Assembly (NCBI GenBank): GCA_012934845.2
Contig: WNNJ02000599.1
Location: forward strand, 248,001-312,000
DNA: 64,000 nucleotides
Reading direction: 5' to 3'
DNA from: Pomphorhynchus laevis
Taxonomy: Eukaryota; Acanthocephala; Palaeacanthocephala; Echinorhynchida; Pomphorhynchidae
The position numbers were made by a program, and so were the translations under genes. Positions 10,916-21,025 of this stretch are shown here, one piece after another. Each line of letters opens with the position of its first letter. Position 1 is the first letter of the stretch. Under the pieces are notes generated by a model. That model saw only the letters and a program-made list of their open reading frames with translations, ran no database searches and was not told the DNA's origin.

Positions 10916-11596
10916 TGTATTATTACTGAGTTTGAGAATTCACGTTTGATTTGTGTAATTAGCTAGAACACTTATAAATTGTCTTAAAAATTCAAAACTA
11001 CATGGTATTTTCAAAAGGAACTATCATATAATAGTGATGGGGTAGTCTATGGAGATTGTAGCAGAAGTATAAGCGAAGTATAATTGTTCAATGAGCAATT
11101 TTAGAAAAATAAATCAATTGAACGTAAAATTAAGGAAAAAAATTTCATAAACGTTTTAAACAATAAAGAGGATATATAAATGTCTATAAATACTGAATAA
11201 TCCATAACTCGTTGTATTCTTTTGTTGTTCTGTAAATCATTTCGTTATGGAGATAATATTTTTGTTTTTATTTTATTTTGTTCGAGGACGGTTTGAAACA
11301 GGCACACTTAGATTGCGTTACTTCAATGGTTTCCATTTTCGAAAATTCGTTATAGAAATTTAATTTACTTCATTCTCTACTGTTAATGTAATAATTTAAT
11401 GTATTGTTACTTCTAATTAACCATATTACATGATTTATTGTAAGAATAACAGTTACCTTGTATCTTCTTTGAAATGTATGGTATGTTTTCAATCTATCTA
11501 TAAAATGTTGGTTAGATTATTAAATTATAAAAACTATTTCAATGGTAGAATATATACAATTTCACTCCGCCGATTTTGTTCGAAATAATAATTATT
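10916..11596. other. AT-rich intronic spacer
   Basis: Region 5' of the family A LINE. No coding or terminal-repeat signal recognised; the LINE 5' UTR probably extends some way into it. Confidence 0.35.
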
Positions 11597-11600
11597 TTAA

Positions 11601-11726
11601 AGCGGTGATTGTGGGAAAACAATCAAGGCCATTATCATTACAATGGCCTTGGTGCTCGAAAGCTCAACAATTTTTATTCAATAAAAATACTTCTCATGTC
11701 TATAATGTTCTCCCACAATCACCGCT
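11601..11726. mobile_element. TTAA-flanked MITE (piggyBac-type)
   Basis: A 126-bp non-coding element. Perfect 16-bp terminal inverted repeats (AGCGGTGATTGTGGGA at 11601-11616 and its complement at 11711-11726) are flanked on both sides by TTAA (11597-11600 and 11727-11730), the target duplication of piggyBac transposons. A perfect inner inverted repeat (AAGGCCATT / AATGGCCTT, about 11624-11648) adds a second stem. It has no transposase, so it would be a non-autonomous derivative. It sits in intron 2 of the methyltransferase gene. Confidence 0.7.
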
Positions 11727-11754
11727 TTAATCTATAAAAGACATGAATGCCATG

Positions 11755-11930
11755 TTCACAAAATTTAATAATTATTTATAATTATTTATCATCTAATTAT
11801 TAAATTTTGTTTTATTGATTTAGCATTATTATTTTTATTTATTTTATTTGTTTTCTTTATTTTTTTATTTATTTTATAATTATATTAAATACGTGGACTC
11901 AGTTAGCTGAATTGATTTATAAAAAATTCG
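11755..11930 (+). mobile_element. Solo PLE 3' tail
   Basis: AT-rich tail ending in ACGTGGACTCAGTTAGCTGA, the same terminus as the 3' end of the GIY-YIG/RT PLE at about 22845. Only the distal 3' UTR is present, with no coding sequence, so it is a severely 5'-truncated insertion. It lies about 25 bp after the MITE. Confidence 0.6.
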
Positions 11931-12245
11931 AATTTAGTAGTAAAGTAACAATTCTTCTTTGCAGGTCATAGAAAACGTAATTTACCAGTTGCTTTAATAC
12001 ACTAAACGAAAACCAAAATTGCATGAAATAAATATGCAATAAAATATGTTTTAAAAACGCATCATTGCAAGTGCGGGTTGATTCGCGTACTATACATCTA
12101 AAATGTATAAAATTATTAGTCAGTTCAGCAGTTGACCATTTAGTCTTAAATATCTAATGTAAATAGTTCATTAACGTAAATAATCTATTTCTAAATAGAA
12201 ATAGATTATTTAATAGAAAATAATTAAATAGAAATAGTGAAATAC

Positions 12246-12671
12246 CTTCTTCGTAAATCGCTCAAGCCATGTATATGGTGACGTTATCATTACTAGTCCT
12301 TCATCAGCTACTATTTTCGGAAGTTGTGATAAGAATTTTATTGGTTCACTAAGACGGTCAATAAGATTCAAAGCGATAACACAGTCATACTTTAACGAAC
12401 GGGATCCCTTCTGGCTTGTTATATTTTCGCATGCGTTTCCAGTAAAAAACTGGACTTTGTCTACGTCGCAGTTTTCGGGCACAAAGGCTGTGTACTTGTC
12501 AAAGATGTTAGCTTCATTTGTTATGCTATAATCAACTTTGTGATTTGATTTAATTTTGTTACAAAAATCAATAAAACGTCGACTATAATCAAATGCGTCT
12601 ACATTTCTAAAGTATTTTGATAACTCAAATGCACTCCTACCAACGGCACATCCTGCATCCAATGCATTTTC
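12246..12671 (-). CDS. OvoA-type methyltransferase, exon 2
   Basis: 142 codons carrying the Rossmann-type SAM-binding core: motif I ENALDAGCAVGRSAFEL, the acidic loop VDAFDYSRRFIDF, motif II YDCVIALNLIDRL and the GLVMITSPYTWLERF strand. These are characteristic of the methyltransferase domain that N-methylates 5-sulfanyl-histidine in ovothiol synthesis. The acceptor AG is at 12673-12672 after a T-rich tract, and the donor GTATTT begins at 12245. Both junctions are phase 0, so exons 1-2-3 join without shifting frame. The substrate of this stand-alone version is inferred from the family only. Confidence 0.88.
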
Positions 12672-13690
12672 CTATCAAAACAAAAACAGTTTTATGTAAT
12701 CTGATTAAGTAAAATAAAATACTTTAAAATATTTCATTCTGAGGAGTTTAACAAAATGCAGATTTTATTATAAATTCAGATCTCAAATTCATTAATTTTT
12801 GTTATTATCTAAAAGTAATAATTCAAATTTAATAACGAAATATAAGTAAATCATATATGATATGATAAAGTTTGGCATTTAGCAAAATCCTATTCAAAGG
12901 AAAATTACTGAATTTGTTTTAACTAATGCCCAAATAAAATCTCTTATTAAACCAAAAAATTCCCCTGATTTTTATTAAATTTAAGGACTAAATTCTCAAT
13001 CATGGGGCATTTAATAAAAATGTCCCTGATTTTTATTAAATTCAAATGTAAAAGTAAAATCCAAATCAGAATCTATTAAATACAGATAAATATATGGATA
13101 TTTTGATTAGGAATTTAAATGTTTATTACCGGCTTAATATTTAGAGCGTTGTTATCCTTTTGATTATAATAAAATAGATTATATATAGATTATACAATAA
13201 ATTATTATAGATTATATATTAAATATGATATTAATCATAATATCATATAAATCATATGATATTATGATAAAGTTTAAATTATTATCAATTTATTCGCTAA
13301 ATTGAATCAGCAATTATCAATGCTTAAACCATAACGTGTTTTTCAATAAAAAAATAAAAATAATAAACTTGACAAATTGATAAAATCAAATTGACATATT
13401 GATTTTTTTACGCGATAACACTGTGCAAAATAAAGTGAAAGCATATAAATTATACATAGTAATCTGCGAGTGATATGAATATCATTCGCATATTATTAAT
13501 AGTCGTATGGCAAATATAAATATACAAATTATAAACATAATAAATATATATATATAAATTATTTATTATATATATATTTATTTATAGATTATTAATATAT
13601 AAAATATTTAATAAACATAAACATATAAACTTTCGTCCACAAGACGAAAGTTTATATGACCAAAGTTTTTTAGACGAAAGTTTTTTTGCC
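12672..13690. other. Start of intron 1, AT-rich
   Basis: The beginning of the stretch between exons 2 and 1. Extremely AT-rich with short local repeats (AAATCAGGGG-like pair near 12960-13030). A small inverted repeat of TAAACTTTCGTC lies at about 13620-13660. No gene signal. Confidence 0.4.
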
Positions 13691-13936
13691 ATGGGACAAA
13701 TATATAAGAAATATAACCGAATTATTCTCGCAATATTCACAGTCGCTACACCTGCCCTGAGACACACAATGGTGTACTTGTAAATAAATCACTATGTTTT
13801 CCTCGTGAAGAGGCATAAACACCAGGCAGCATTATATATATCCTCATCAGATCAAGAAATAGAACCGAATTATTCTTGCAATAGTCAAAATCGCTACGTA
13901 TGCCTAGTCATCCTATGTGTGACGACAAACTTCAAA

Positions 13937-13978
13937 ACGGTATACGCGTTTCGCTCTATCGGAGCTCATCAGTACCGT
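13937..13978 (-). ncRNA. Type I hammerhead ribozyme, array unit 1
   Basis: Minus-strand reading: stem I ACGGUA (13978-13973) pairs with UACCGU (13942-13937). Between them are CUGAUGA, stem II GCUC-CGAUA-GAGC, GAAA, and a self-complementary minimal stem III ACGCGU ending at a UA cleavage site. A palindromic stem III with no loop is typical of PLE and retrozyme hammerheads thought to work best as dimers, which fits a tandem transcript. Confidence 0.82.
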
Positions 13979-14412
13979 GACTTCTATAATCATCTATATG
14001 CAACTTAAACAGTGTTTAAGTTGCACACACGCTTAAACAGTGTTTTAAGCTCGAAAAACAGAACTACCCTTAATCTGAATCATCGGAGGGAATTTAGCAT
14101 AAGCTCTGTGCATGGCAGTGACTATTACAGTTTAACCATGCATCAGGCACTAAATTTCTTTTAATATAAACGCTGTTTTACAGGGACACTTTTAAGTGTA
14201 CAAATATATAAAATATAATTTGTTCTTACACTACCCTTGGACACCAAATGGTGTAGTCGTAAATAAATCACTATTTTCCTCATGAAGAGGCATAAACACC
14301 AGGCAGCATTCTATATATCCTCATCAGACCAAGAAATAGGACCGAATTATTCTCGCAATATTCAAAGTCGTTACGTATGCCCAGTCATCCTATGTGACGA
14401 CAAACTTCAACA

Positions 14413-14454
14413 ACGGTATACGCGTTTCGCTCTAACAGAGCTCATCAGTACCGT
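14413..14454 (-). ncRNA. Type I hammerhead ribozyme, array unit 2
   Basis: Same architecture as the unit 1 ribozyme: stem I ACGGUA/UACCGU, CUGAUGA, stem II GCUC-UGUUA-GAGC, GAAA, ACGCGU, UA. The stem II loop differs from unit 1 at three of five bases while all helices and core nucleotides are unchanged, the pattern expected under selection for the fold. Confidence 0.82.
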
Positions 14455-14885
14455 GACTTCAATAATCATCAACAGGCACCTTATTACACGCTTAAACAGT
14501 GTTTTAAGCTTAAAAAACAGAACTACCCTTAATCTGAATCATCAGAGGAAATTTAGCATAAGCTCTGTGCATAGCAGTGCGTATTGCAGTTTAACCATGC
14601 ATAAAGCACTAAATTCCTTTTAATAGAAATGCTGTTTAAGAAAAAAACTTTCAAGTCCACAAATATATAAAATATAATTTGTTGTTACACCTGCCCTGGG
14701 ACACCCAATGGTGCACTCATAAATAAATCACTATGTTTTCCTCACAAGAGGGCATAAATACCTGACAGCATTCTATATATCGTCATCAGACCAAGAAATA
14801 TAACCGAATTATTCTCGCAATATTCAAAGTCGCTACGTATGCCCAGTCATCCTATGTGAGATGCCAAACTTTAACAACGGCAGTA

Positions 14886-15430
14886 ATAGAACTAAAATAT
14901 TCTTGAGTATTGCTTGACCTCATCAGCTACTAATCAATTACCTACGTTTCACGTTTCAGTTCTTTTAATGTTGGCTGACAATCACTCGACTCGTCTGATT
15001 TATTGGTATTTAAATTTATGATAGACTTAAGTCTTACATTTTGCAGATTTGATTGAAATCATTTCTGATTTCAAATTAAATCAGCGTTAGTAGAAGAAGG
15101 ATCTAACTTTAATTTGAATACCTATCTCGTTTTAATGATTTATCGGGCTGGCCATCTATAATCTGTTTTCTTAATTTTAAGTTAACCTAATTGTGTAGTC
15201 ATTGTTACAATTGAAGTTTTTTATGACCCTGCAAGTTGCTTAAATCCTATCTATAAGCCAACATCAGTACGTTACATTTTAGTATTGGTAGACCACATCA
15301 GCTACCGATCCAATACCTACGTTTCATATTTCAGCCCTTTTAATGTTGGTTGGCGATCTGATTGAATGAATCTTTATGTCTTAGGTTTTGTATTTTTCTC
15401 ATCTTGGTGATTCTTGAATGCACAGTCGAC
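14886..15430 (-). repeat. Two copies of a dispersed hammerhead-like SINE/retrozyme family
   Basis: Minus-strand copies near 14886-15160 and 15240-15430. They share GAAACGTGAAACGTAGG-type and GTAGCTGATG blocks with the 398-bp array family, and a GTATTGG/CCAATAC inverted repeat with copies at 26340-27060. The core boxes are in permuted order (GAAA before CUGAUGA), and I could not close stem I. The text also includes a TCTTACATTTTGCA block repeated at about 26747. Confidence 0.5.
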
Positions 15431-15559
15431 GTGGGAATATCTATCTCCCTCTGTCGTTTTTATTTGGTATTTTCTATTCAAATTAATTATTAAATATATA
15501 TTAAACAATCAATTTTAAAGACATAACAAATTTAAACCGTTTTTAAATCTAAAGTAGAG

Positions 15560-16745
15560 AAGCTTCCAACAGGCATGCCGCCTTTCAGGCTTGACTAGCG
15601 ATGCCTATTCTTTGAGTCAAATATCGGCCAGCTCAGAAATCTCCTGTTGCTCTTGATAAGCATCGTCCAATGTCCTTGAGAAATTTAGCTGTTGTTAGGC
15701 CAGGGCAACCAGGGGTGTTAAATGTTACTGGTTGAAACATTATCGTAGATGGGTTTAAGCATGCGTATTTCGCTCGTTTGCGCTCCTCCGCGATGCTTGC
15801 AACGGTTCACGGGTCCTGTGAAGAATGTGCGCCCCAGCCTGTACCCAAAGTATATGGGCACGTGAAGTCTCATACCAGCGCTTGCCGTTGCCACGAAACT
15901 AATGTAGTTCCATCAGGCGCTTACCGTCCGATTGCGATAATCCGATGGGTTCCAGCCTGCATGAGTATCCGGCAGATATCAGAACAGACTTTAGCAAGTG
16001 GTTGACTGCGGTGTGACGCGAGAATCTCAAACCGTCGTGTCAACAATCCAGTGCGTGGAGAATATCAGAATTCGACGCGCAATCACATTTGACAGCCGCA
16101 TTGTTAAGCCGACCGAAACGGAGAGAAATCACCAGCTCGAAAGACCTGTCATCTTGTCTTGTACCGAAAGGTTTGGTAGGAATAGCGTCAGGAAAGATCC
16201 TGAAAACTCGTTATGGAGTGACAGTGATCTAGCACGATCAAGGTCATTTTCCGGACTTTGTAAAAGTGCTGTGTGCTGCGACGCAAAATATGGAATGGTC
16301 CAGTGTGATTGGAGGCTTTGGTCCACTGGAGCTTCCTCTGAGAAGCAGTACTACCATAAGCATATGGCTGTGGAAGAAAAATGAGATGAGAAACAAGGTT
16401 GGTCGACGAGACATCGACGAGGAGGTGGGCCTTCACTTCATCGTGAGTGACACGAATTGAGGCGACAAATGTTGGGACAAATACCTCCTCTGACCTCACG
16501 ACACTGAACTCCCCAAATTTGATCGGAAGAGTCGTCTGGCGCCAGGCTCGATCATCGAGAGATACGTTCAGGACACTTTCACATAGGCTTCGTCTTCGTA
16601 TTGTCAAATTGTTGCAGTAGGTCTTTGTGGAGAAAACAAGACGCTGTACGCAGAAGTGCTGGGTTTTGGGTAGTCTAAAACTGTGACGCAAAATAGAAAA
16701 CGTTTCTTGACTTGGAGCTAGACAAGTCTGGATCCGACCAAACAT
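15560..16745 (-). pseudogene. PHD-family REL LINE (family C) C-terminal half
   Basis: Minus-strand remnants of the same family as 54260-55640. The linker block LDDRAWRQTTLPIKFGEF leads into IRVTHDEV, then in other frames ELVISLRFGRLNN, CDCASNSDILHALDC, RFSRHTAVNHLLKSVLISAG, LEPIGLSQSDGKR and AEERKRAKYACL. The HALDC, RH and DGKRPDG-type motifs belong to the zinc knuckle and REL endonuclease. Several stops and frame changes make it non-functional. Confidence 0.65.
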
Positions 16746-17470
16746 AATTGATCAATTGCTGCGACGAGTGAGCTAGCGGCCTGCTGAGATGGATCCAATG
16801 GCGATTAGATCCAATGGCGATTAAATTTAATTATGAGTTTCTATGCATTTGTGGAAGCAGATCGTTTAAAAGATTGCTATATGTGGGGTAATCTGAGCTG
16901 TCATAAACAACATCCTGACTGAATTGATGAGAAATTGTTTCTTTCAATAATTTTACATTTTAAAGCGGATATAATTATTCGATACATAATTATTAAATTA
17001 GTAACTAATAAAATATTCTTTTTACTAAAAACAACATGCAGCAAATAACATATTTAAACAGAAAAGCAAAACAACAAAAGCAATCTGTGTCTAGTTCATC
17101 AGTTCACCACAGTGTTCCACTTTTAAAACGGACTGAGGGCATCATCACTCTCCAGCATACTCCAACGTGCCACCTTCCGGCTGAACAACTCAGGGTCTTT
17201 CACACACCTGAGGGTCAAGGTGTGTGATATAAGCTAAAGTTTTCGCAATCTAAGGTAATATAAACTTTAGTATTTGCTCAAGATTAGTCTTCTAGTAAAG
17301 AAGACTAATCCTGAGATTGTCCAGGTACCCCCATAGACGTACCTGAGCGATCCCTCTTAATAACATATGCTGGAATTATTTTAGAGCCCATATATCCCTC
17401 TTTAGAACACTTTTAAACCTGTTCAAGTCTAATCAGGCCGACCATTTAACCGTAATGATTAACCCCAGGT
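16746..17470. other. Spacer without recognised gene
   Basis: Mixed-composition intronic DNA. A perfect hairpin (TTAGTCTTC / GAAGACTAA, about 17285-17310) and a short inverted repeat of CACACACC near 17198-17220 are the only structures seen. Confidence 0.35.
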
Positions 17471-17479
17471 ATCTTAATT

Positions 17480-18435
17480 CAATATGTGAAGACTGGGAGT
17501 GGTTAATTCTGCAAAATGGAGGAGAGAGCTGAGAGTGATAGCCTCTTTAATTTTTTTTGTTGCAGGAGTGCCATTATCGACTAATGTGTCATTAACGAAT
17601 AAGATTGGATGGGGGGAAGCTAGTCATTTAACCTTAAAAAAGCAGCAGATGTCCGATACTACATCTTTGCACCTGCGACCAGAAAACATGGATTTGTGCA
17701 TAAGGGTCGTCTTCATAGAAAAACCGATTGATATACAGCAAAATTTTCACTCCGTTAAAAATTCTCGCAGGCAACCCGAGGGGTCTAAGATAAGAGATTA
17801 CAAAAAGAATGTATATACGCTTAAATGCAGCGGGAAAAGCCAAGAAAAACAGCCACAGTAAGCTGATGACTTATTTTTGCGAAATCGATGCACTTTACCA
17901 ATAGCTGAATGAACCGAGCGACTTTTTACAAACCCATGAAAATCTGGTGGGATTAAATTATACCTACATAGATGGACGCAGATTCTAAGCTCAAGCGCGT
18001 TTTCGTAGATGGAGATTAGGGAGTTTTGAATCGAAATGGGTCGCAGATCCTTAGGACATGTTAGATATTTTCTTTGCTAAAAATACGTTTTGCTGATGTT
18101 TAGGCCGGCTATGTCGGAAGGGGTGGTTAAAAACATTGTGATGGCGACCTCCTTTCTCTGATTGTCTATCCAAAGCTTACAGACACAAGTGGTGAGTAGC
18201 GCATGGGTTTTGGAGATACCTGAAAGTGGTCCCTAGGAATTTAGGAGTGAGGGAGATTGAATGGCTCCATAATTGTATAAGAATAGTGACTTCTTCAAAA
18301 CTTTATCAAGACCTATGCTACCAATCCAGTAGGATGCCCTCTCGTTCCTGCAAACAAACTTCTTGAATATTTTTCAAAAGGAAGACTGAGAAGGACTAAG
18401 ACGAGCAATGATCTCCCTATTCCTACTCATCTAGA
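17480..18435 (-). pseudogene. APE-type LINE reverse transcriptase remnant (family E)
   Basis: Minus-strand reading gives LRPISIQNSLISIYENAL, LIPPDFHGFVKSRSVHSAI and, further on, GCLREFLTE and CISIGFSMKTTLM. These match RT fingers-palm signatures of Jockey-group LINEs (RPISL...IFE..I, FGFR.G.S, LREFL). Multiple stops. It is probably the same LINE as the APE piece at 23000-23840, with the PLE block lying between them. Confidence 0.45.
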
Positions 18436-18596
18436 GTATGTATCTAGAGCTTCAGTATTCTTTTGTGAGGGCCTGTATGAAGGGAACATAGAGTTCGGGA
18501 AGGTGTAGCAGTTTTGCAAGGACCTTGAGCTTTTCGGAGTGGGATTAAATATTCGACCTGTATATGTAGTCCACCTATATTTAGGTGTCTAGAACT
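18436..18596. repeat. ~145-bp direct repeat, left flank of PLE block
   Basis: The stretch beginning GTATGTATCTAGAGCTTCAG recurs at 22846-22990 with roughly 93% identity by eye. The two copies bracket the tandem PLE block (18617-22845) exactly. Both look like sequence of the host LINE remnant (family E). Confidence 0.75.
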
Positions 18597-18616
18597 TCAG
18601 TATTTATTTATGTATT

Positions 18617-19325
18617 ATGAACATTAAATTAACATTAACTAAAACTACTATTAATTTATATCGTAAAGATGACATATTTAAATTTACAAGAAACATATTT
18701 TTGCATGAGCATTCATGCATACCATATAATATAAAATATAATACATTAAATAATGAAATTTTAAGAATTGCAACAATATGTAATGATATTGGCTTTCTTC
18801 AAAATCATTTAAATAATTTAATAGATACATATTTTAAACTAGGTTACTATAAAAATAACATCAAGCAGAAAATAGTAAAATATATAAATCAACACAATAA
18901 TATAAAGAATAAATTTAAACTCTTAAGTGGCAAATTTTTATGGAAGGATAATAAATAATATACTTTGCATTAGAATAAGATACTAGATAGTTTTTTCAGA
19001 GGAAATACATCATTAGCATGTATTTGGCCCCGCTGCTATGTTGGGTAGAGGAGTTAGGGGCCGAAACCTGATAGCATAGCAGTTCCTCCTGATGACCTCT
19101 AATTCTTATTCTGATACAACGTCTGTTATTTATTAGTCAATTCATAAAAATGACGTTTATTTTAAATTTCATTTTTTTATTTTAACTTCATTTAAATTAT
19201 AAAAAATCTGTATAACAATTATTTATTTTATTATTTAATTATTAAATTTTGATTTAGCATTATTATGTTTTGTTTATTTTATAATTATATAACAATACGT
19301 AGACTCAGTTAGCTGATTTAATTTG
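18617..19325 (+). mobile_element. 5'-truncated PLE copy with 3' UTR
   Basis: A 113-codon open frame (18617-18958) is the RT thumb end (NIKLTLTKTTINLYRKDDI onward), essentially identical to the end of the RT frame at 22124-22469. A 3' UTR follows and ends with CGTAGACTCAGTTAGCTGAT at about 19310. It lies head to tail with the fuller copy starting near 19740, with a ~420-bp spacer between, a tandem arrangement common among PLEs. Confidence 0.8.
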
Positions 19326-19753
19326 TTCTACTGACATGTTATTATTGACCTGTGGACTTTGTTTTCCCGGTAATATGACCTCTGTCAGAAATACTGAAAC
19401 TATGTATTATTGGTTACGACTTTACTATTATTTTTTCTTATTTTCAAACAAGCATGAATTATTAATTCTTAAAAAGGGAGAAGTTTGCATCCCAAGGTGT
19501 TTACACTTTAAAATGTAAACTGCTTCACGTGATCACGTTTAAGAGACCAGGTAATGGCCAATAGCTAGGTCGCGTAGCGCGTGGAGTGAAGGTGGTAGAT
19601 CTTTATAGATCTTGTTCCAGCCTGCAACCGCCTTAAGCAGGGCAGCCCCCAGTCAGATGCTGCTGGATGGCCCGTTGTAAGTTTAGTCTGAGTCAACTAA
19701 AATAGGTGGCGACACCGAAAAAGCAACGTTAAAAATTATGACTTAAAAGTTAC
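19326..19753. other. Unidentified spacer between tandem PLE copies
   Basis: About 420 bp including a distinctly GC-richer stretch (about 19555-19720) unlike the AT-rich PLE around it. It may be the PLE 5' UTR or a trapped piece of another repeat. No protein similarity recognised. Confidence 0.35.
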
Positions 19754-21025
19754 ATGTACTCAACCATATTGGAAAAATACGTAAGTACTAATGATTTCAA
19801 TTTTAGATCTTTTAAATGTAACAGAAAAAATTGTATAGTTTGTGATGTTATAAATAATAATAATTGTATCGTAAGTAATACGACAAACAAATGTTTTTCA
19901 TTAAATATTAATAATAATTGTAACTGCAATACCGCAGGTGTAGTGTATCTTATACAATGTACATGTGGATTGCAATATATAGGAAAAACATATCAAATGT
20001 TAAAAACTAGGTTTAGGCAACACATATATAATATACAGCATAATAGTCAAACTATATTTCATAAACATATGAGATTAATAGGACATGATATTAAAAACTG
20101 TAAATTATTTATTTTAGAACATATTATCGAAGAAAACATTTCAATATTAAATCAAAAACTATTAGAAAAAGAAGATTTTTGGATTAAAACGCTTAATTCC
20201 ATGTACCCATTAGGATTGAATGACGTGGTACAAGGAATTGGCAGAAGTAGTATAATACATAATAAACAACTATATTATAATAATCCGGTTAAACGCAAAC
20301 CAAGAAGTCATGGTGATAAAAGGAATAGGAAAAATAGAGTTAAAAATATTAAAAAAGATATGTATATAAATGAACAATTAGAAATATTAAAACAACTTTT
20401 AAGTGATAATAAGCTAAAAGATCTTTATGTAAATATAAGAAGTTTTTCTAAAGATATCATATGTTCAATAAATCAAAAATTAATTAACGACTATGATAGG
20501 CTAAGTTGTATAATAGACAGTTATTGTAATACAAAATACTATAATCGTACAATAAATGTAAATAATAACAATAGAAAATATACATTAACCATAAACTTCA
20601 TTAATAAATGTATAGATAACATAAATATAGCCGGACTTTTAAATAATTCTAAAAGTAAAGAAATAATAGGGTCAGATTTAAGTAAATATATTCCTAAAAT
20701 AAGGTATAAACTCCTACCACCATTAGGACGAAAAATTTGTAATTATAATAAAGAATTAAAATCAATATGTAACGATAATATTAGAAACATAATGGAAACA
20801 GAATGCAATTGTAAAAGTCTTAGTTTTGATAAAATAAATGAACATATATGTACCCATAATCTAGAATTAATTGAAAATTGTGAATTAAGAAAGCTGCTAT
20901 CAAAAGGGTATAAATATAGATTAAATAATAACAACGACAAAAATAAAATTTACAATTCGTTATATAATAACTTAAATGATTACTTTAGTAAGCTGATTAA
21001 TAGTGAAAGCTCGAAATATATCTAA
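19754..21025 (+). CDS. PLE GIY-YIG endonuclease-domain protein (N-terminal part)
   Basis: 423 codons. Cysteines C22, C27 and C30 (CNRKNCIVC) form a zinc-binding lead-in. The GIY-YIG nuclease follows, with GVVYLIQC (62-69), QYIGKT (74-79), catalytic Arg86 in LKTRFRQH, and a Glu in KEDFWIKTLNS (139-150). The remaining 250 residues are Asn/Lys-rich with HICTHNLE and CNCKSL, unidentified. Having GIY-YIG upstream of the RT matches the Naiad/Chlamys group of permuted PLEs rather than classical Penelope. The frame overlaps the RT frame by 23 bases in a different register, so the protein is now split or uses a frame change. The ATG follows an in-frame stop 15 bases upstream. Confidence 0.85.
   Translation: MYSTILEKYVSTNDFNFRSFKCNRKNCIVCDVINNNNCIVSNTTNKCFSLNINNNCNCNTAGVVYLIQCTCGLQYIGKTYQMLKTRFRQHIYNIQHNSQTIFHKHMRLIGHDIKNCKLFILEHIIEENISILNQKLLEKEDFWIKTLNSMYPLGLNDVVQGIGRSSIIHNKQLYYNNPVKRKPRSHGDKRNRKNRVKNIKKDMYINEQLEILKQLLSDNKLKDLYVNIRSFSKDIICSINQKLINDYDRLSCIIDSYCNTKYYNRTINVNNNNRKYTLTINFINKCIDNINIAGLLNNSKSKEIIGSDLSKYIPKIRYKLLPPLGRKICNYNKELKSICNDNIRNIMETECNCKSLSFDKINEHICTHNLELIENCELRKLLSKGYKYRLNNNNDKNKIYNSLYNNLNDYFSKLINSESSKYI

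Larger units (their letters stand above)
13700..14885 (-). repeat. Hammerhead-bearing tandem array (retrozyme-like), ~2.5 units
   Basis: Three successive copies of a 460-480 bp unit. The landmark AGGCATAAAC occurs at 13811 and 14288 and in altered form near 14750, giving spacings of 477 and about 462. The first two units contain complete minus-strand hammerheads; the third is cut off just before its ribozyme. Units are diverged by substitutions and small indels. Direct tandem units, each with one type I hammerhead and no protein, are the hallmark of metazoan retrozymes. The autonomous partner supplying RT is presumably a PLE (inference). Confidence 0.7.

Noticed and set aside
13582-13767. 61-codon minus-strand frame
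   Set aside because: It lies in the hammerhead repeat and AT-rich edge, with no protein resemblance; its Lys/Ser run comes from the TAAACTTTCG repeat.
17090-17120. TCATCAG near 17098 as an antisense hammerhead
   Set aside because: No GAAA box at usable distance and no complementary arms.
19336-19518. 60-codon frame between the PLE copies
   Set aside because: No family resemblance and no link in frame to the GIY-YIG protein.
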